This document shows positions 62,245-64,000 of a stretch of DNA of 64,000 nt, piece by piece (the stretch's first letter is position 1; every line of letters starts with the position of its first letter). Origin of the DNA: Edaphobacter lichenicola (GTDB lineage Bacteria; Acidobacteriota; Terriglobia; Terriglobales; Acidobacteriaceae); the NCBI RefSeq assembly GCF_014201315.1, contig NZ_JACHDY010000002.1:930001-994000 (forward strand), in the 5' to 3' direction. A program made the position numbers and the translations under genes. The notes beneath the pieces were generated by a model. It had not been told where the DNA came from. It searched no databases and was given only the letters and a program-made list of their open reading frames with translations.

Positions 62245-63777
62245 ATGAAGAGACTATGCAAGGTTATTCTTGTGGCTATAGTCGTGCTTGCCGTTGCAGG
62301 CAGGTGTGGGTACGGACAAACGCTGGAGGATCTTCAGCAAAACGTTTCTCCTGCTCTGTTCGATGGAGTGGTGAGTTACATCTATGGCTATCCGCTGATG
62401 ATGTTCGGCGTGACGGGACGAACGGGGACGACGGTTCCGGACGCGATGACAAAGTTAGGCGGAGCTCCACTGAACCAGTTTGGAAAAGAGACGGTGCTGC
62501 CGAACGCCACCTTTACGGCGGTTGTGCTTCCCAGCACGTCGACGCTCTACGCCTCGTCGTTTCTGAATCTGTGCGAGGAGCCGGTGATTCTTCATCTTCC
62601 AAACTTCGGCGGCCGCTTCTTCATCATGCAGATGCTGGACGGCTGGACGGAGGTGAGCGGGGATTCGCCGGGCACGGACAAGGGCAGCCCGGAGGGCAAC
62701 TACGCTCTGGTGGGGCCGGCGTGCAATGGGCATGAACAGCCAGCGATTACGATTCCGGTGGTGAAGACGATCAGGATTCCGACGAGCTCGATGTGGATCA
62801 TCGGCCGGATCTATACGACGGGATCTGATTGGGATATCAAAGACATTGTGAAAAACCTCTATCCGGGGCTGACGCTGACTCCGCTGAGCAAATACGTGGC
62901 AGGGGAGACGTTCACACCGCCGGACACGTTGTCGGTGCAGCCGCTGGCCGATACGGTGACGCCGCCTCTGCGACAGGTGGCGGGGATGGACGCGTGCGCG
63001 TTCTACCAGAATCTCGCGGCGATGATGAACTTCAATCTTCCGATCCCGGGACAGGACGACCCGGTTACAGCGAGTCTGCTGCGGTTGGGACTGGTGGTGA
63101 AGAACGATGATCCTACGAAGGGGAGCGTTCCGCTGACCGGGACGAACTTCGATTGCACGACGCTGCATAAGGCGAGGCTGGAGAACCTGCAGGATGCGGT
63201 GGCTGCGGCCAACAACATTCTGGATAACGTGCCGGCGACGAAGCCTACGGCGACGGGATGGACGGTGTCGCTCGACGTGGGAGTGTATGGCAGACGGTAT
63301 CTGCTGAGGGCGGAGGTCGCGCAGCAAGCTCTTGGCGCTAACCGGAAAGAAGACGCTGTGTACGGTTATACGCAGACCGATGGGAGAGGAATTAAGTTGC
63401 GCGGCGATGTGAACTACGCGATCCACTTTCTCCCGGTGGGCCAGGACGCAGGTGGCATTCCGCCAGTGCATCAGGGAGGGTTCTGGTCGCTGACGATCTA
63501 TGATGCGGACGGCAAACTGGTGCCGAGCCCGGATCCTGCGGCGAACTGGAATGCGGTGGGAATGCCGATGGTGCAGAACCACTCGGCGTGTTTCAACGGG
63601 GACGGGTCGCTGGATCTGTATCTGCAGGCAACGGCTCCACCTGCGGGTTCGAAGCAGTTCTGCAACTGGCTGCCTACTCCTGCGAAGGGCGGCTATATTG
63701 CGTTTCTAAGGATGTATTGGCCGGCGGACGCGATTCTGAACAAGGATTGGGTTCCTCCGGGGATCGTGAGGAATTAG
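62245..63777 (+). CDS. Secreted DUF1254/DUF1214 protein
   Basis: 510 residues with a signal peptide (LCKVILVAIVVLAVAGRCGY). The N-terminal part is DUF1254 (VSYIYGYPLMMFGVTGRTGT, TLYASSFLNLCEEPVILHLP, FFIMQMLDGWTEVSGDSPG), the C-terminal part DUF1214 (YAIHFLPVGQDAGGIPPVHQ, GGFWSLTIYDADGKLVPS, LQATAPPAGSKQFCNWLPTP, GGYIAFLRMYWPADAI). This two-domain envelope protein is widespread; function is not defined. ATG at 62245 with CGGAGA upstream. Convergent with asnS. Confidence 0.88.
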   Translation: MKRLCKVILVAIVVLAVAGRCGYGQTLEDLQQNVSPALFDGVVSYIYGYPLMMFGVTGRTGTTVPDAMTKLGGAPLNQFGKETVLPNATFTAVVLPSTSTLYASSFLNLCEEPVILHLPNFGGRFFIMQMLDGWTEVSGDSPGTDKGSPEGNYALVGPACNGHEQPAITIPVVKTIRIPTSSMWIIGRIYTTGSDWDIKDIVKNLYPGLTLTPLSKYVAGETFTPPDTLSVQPLADTVTPPLRQVAGMDACAFYQNLAAMMNFNLPIPGQDDPVTASLLRLGLVVKNDDPTKGSVPLTGTNFDCTTLHKARLENLQDAVAAANNILDNVPATKPTATGWTVSLDVGVYGRRYLLRAEVAQQALGANRKEDAVYGYTQTDGRGIKLRGDVNYAIHFLPVGQDAGGIPPVHQGGFWSLTIYDADGKLVPSPDPAANWNAVGMPMVQNHSACFNGDGSLDLYLQATAPPAGSKQFCNWLPTPAKGGYIAFLRMYWPADAILNKDWVPPGIVRN

Positions 63778-63795
63778 GGCTGACTTGAGGTAGCG

Positions 63796-63822
63796 GCAGC
63801 GGGACTGGGGGTGTCCCGCTGC
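63796..63822. terminator. Hairpin between convergent genes
   Basis: GCAGCGGGAC (63796-63805) with its complement GTCCCGCTGC (63813-63822), 7-base loop, no T-run. Possibly a rho-independent-like or mRNA-stabilising structure for both gene ends. Confidence 0.45.
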
Positions 63823-63848
63823 GGGCTGAGATACGAAAGAGTTCGCTG

Positions 63849-64000
63849 CTACGGGTAGATGCGGTTGAGGGTGCGGGCGAAGGGGATGGTTTCGCGGACG
63901 TGGTCCAGGCCGCAGATCCAGGCTACGGCGCGCTCGATGCCCATGCCGAAGCCGGCGTGGGGGACGCTGCCGTACTTGCGCAGGTCGAGGTACCACTGGA
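63849..64000 (-). CDS. asnS: Asparaginyl-tRNA synthetase, C-terminal end
   Basis: Only the last 50 codons are in the window: [20 protein letters not shown] then [20 protein letters not shown] and the end [21 protein letters not shown] is the class II motif 3 with the ATP-binding Arg, and [15 protein letters not shown] is the typical AsnS end. The stop is at 63849-63851. It runs off the right edge. Confidence 0.93.
   Translation of the reverse strand, partial: QWYLDLRKYGSVPHAGFGMGIERAVAWICGLDHVRETIPFARTLNRIYP

Overview
The window looks like the chromosome of a soil acidobacterium, most likely from the Acidobacteriaceae / Terriglobia group (Granulicella, Edaphobacter or Terriglobus-like). The inference rests on GC-rich core genes, two VWFA-related proteins of the type common in this phylum, large secreted proteins built from IPT/TIG domains and beta-propellers, secreted DinB-like proteins and a membrane-spermidine-synthase fusion. 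No 16S rRNA gene is present, so genus is not resolved.

Layout. 1-7.1 kb is accessory: a truncated IPT/propeller protein, a methyltransferase, an orphan aegerolysin-like protein, a di-haem cytochrome c peroxidase with a small partner, and a dead integrase beside tRNA-Leu(CAG). 7.5-31 kb is mostly core: a histidine-phosphotransfer-like mini-protein facing a response regulator with a histone-H1-like tail, infC with an AUU start, three tandem copies of a secreted two-cysteine peptide, rpsA, a HIT protein, purA, mutM, a ROK protein, sthA, thiE, yceD-rpmF-plsX, a catalase-related protein and an SDR. Two copies of a long palindromic repeat sit between genes here. 32.3-35.2 kb is a graveyard of frameshifted fragments: an Ig-like/anchor protein, a WD40-type propeller and a TonB-dependent receptor. 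35.6-39.7 kb is one giant IPT/propeller lipoprotein.

40.0-49.2 kb is a 9.2-kb genomic island in tRNA-Pro(GGG). It is bounded by a 45-bp direct repeat identical to the 3' part of the tRNA and has a full integrase next to the intact tRNA. It carries a compact four-gene operon (RHH regulator, C5-cytosine methyltransferase, putative PD-(D/E)xK endonuclease, Vsr) that looks like a restriction-modification system, and a set of three tyrosine recombinases with two small HTH proteins. One recombinase has a cysteine-rich N-terminus. A decayed sequence resembling the island boundary lies 4.5 kb further left and suggests serial insertion at the same tRNA.

49.4-64 kb returns to core and conserved acidobacterial genes: yggX, a frameshifted DUF1772 protein, rnr, tyrS, ychF, a second VWFA protein, two secreted DinB proteins, a VOC protein, a lytic-transglycosylase-like lipoprotein, DUF1254 and the end of asnS. 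Within this stretch an overlapping gene pair (DUF5343-like plus a Ymh/HEPN-like protein with an R-x4-H motif) looks like a small defence or toxin module.

The best candidates for undescribed biology are the triplicated secreted peptide with its palindromic upstream site, the phosphotransfer protein / REC-H1 regulator pair, the island's RM and recombinase modules, and the DUF5343-Ymh pair.
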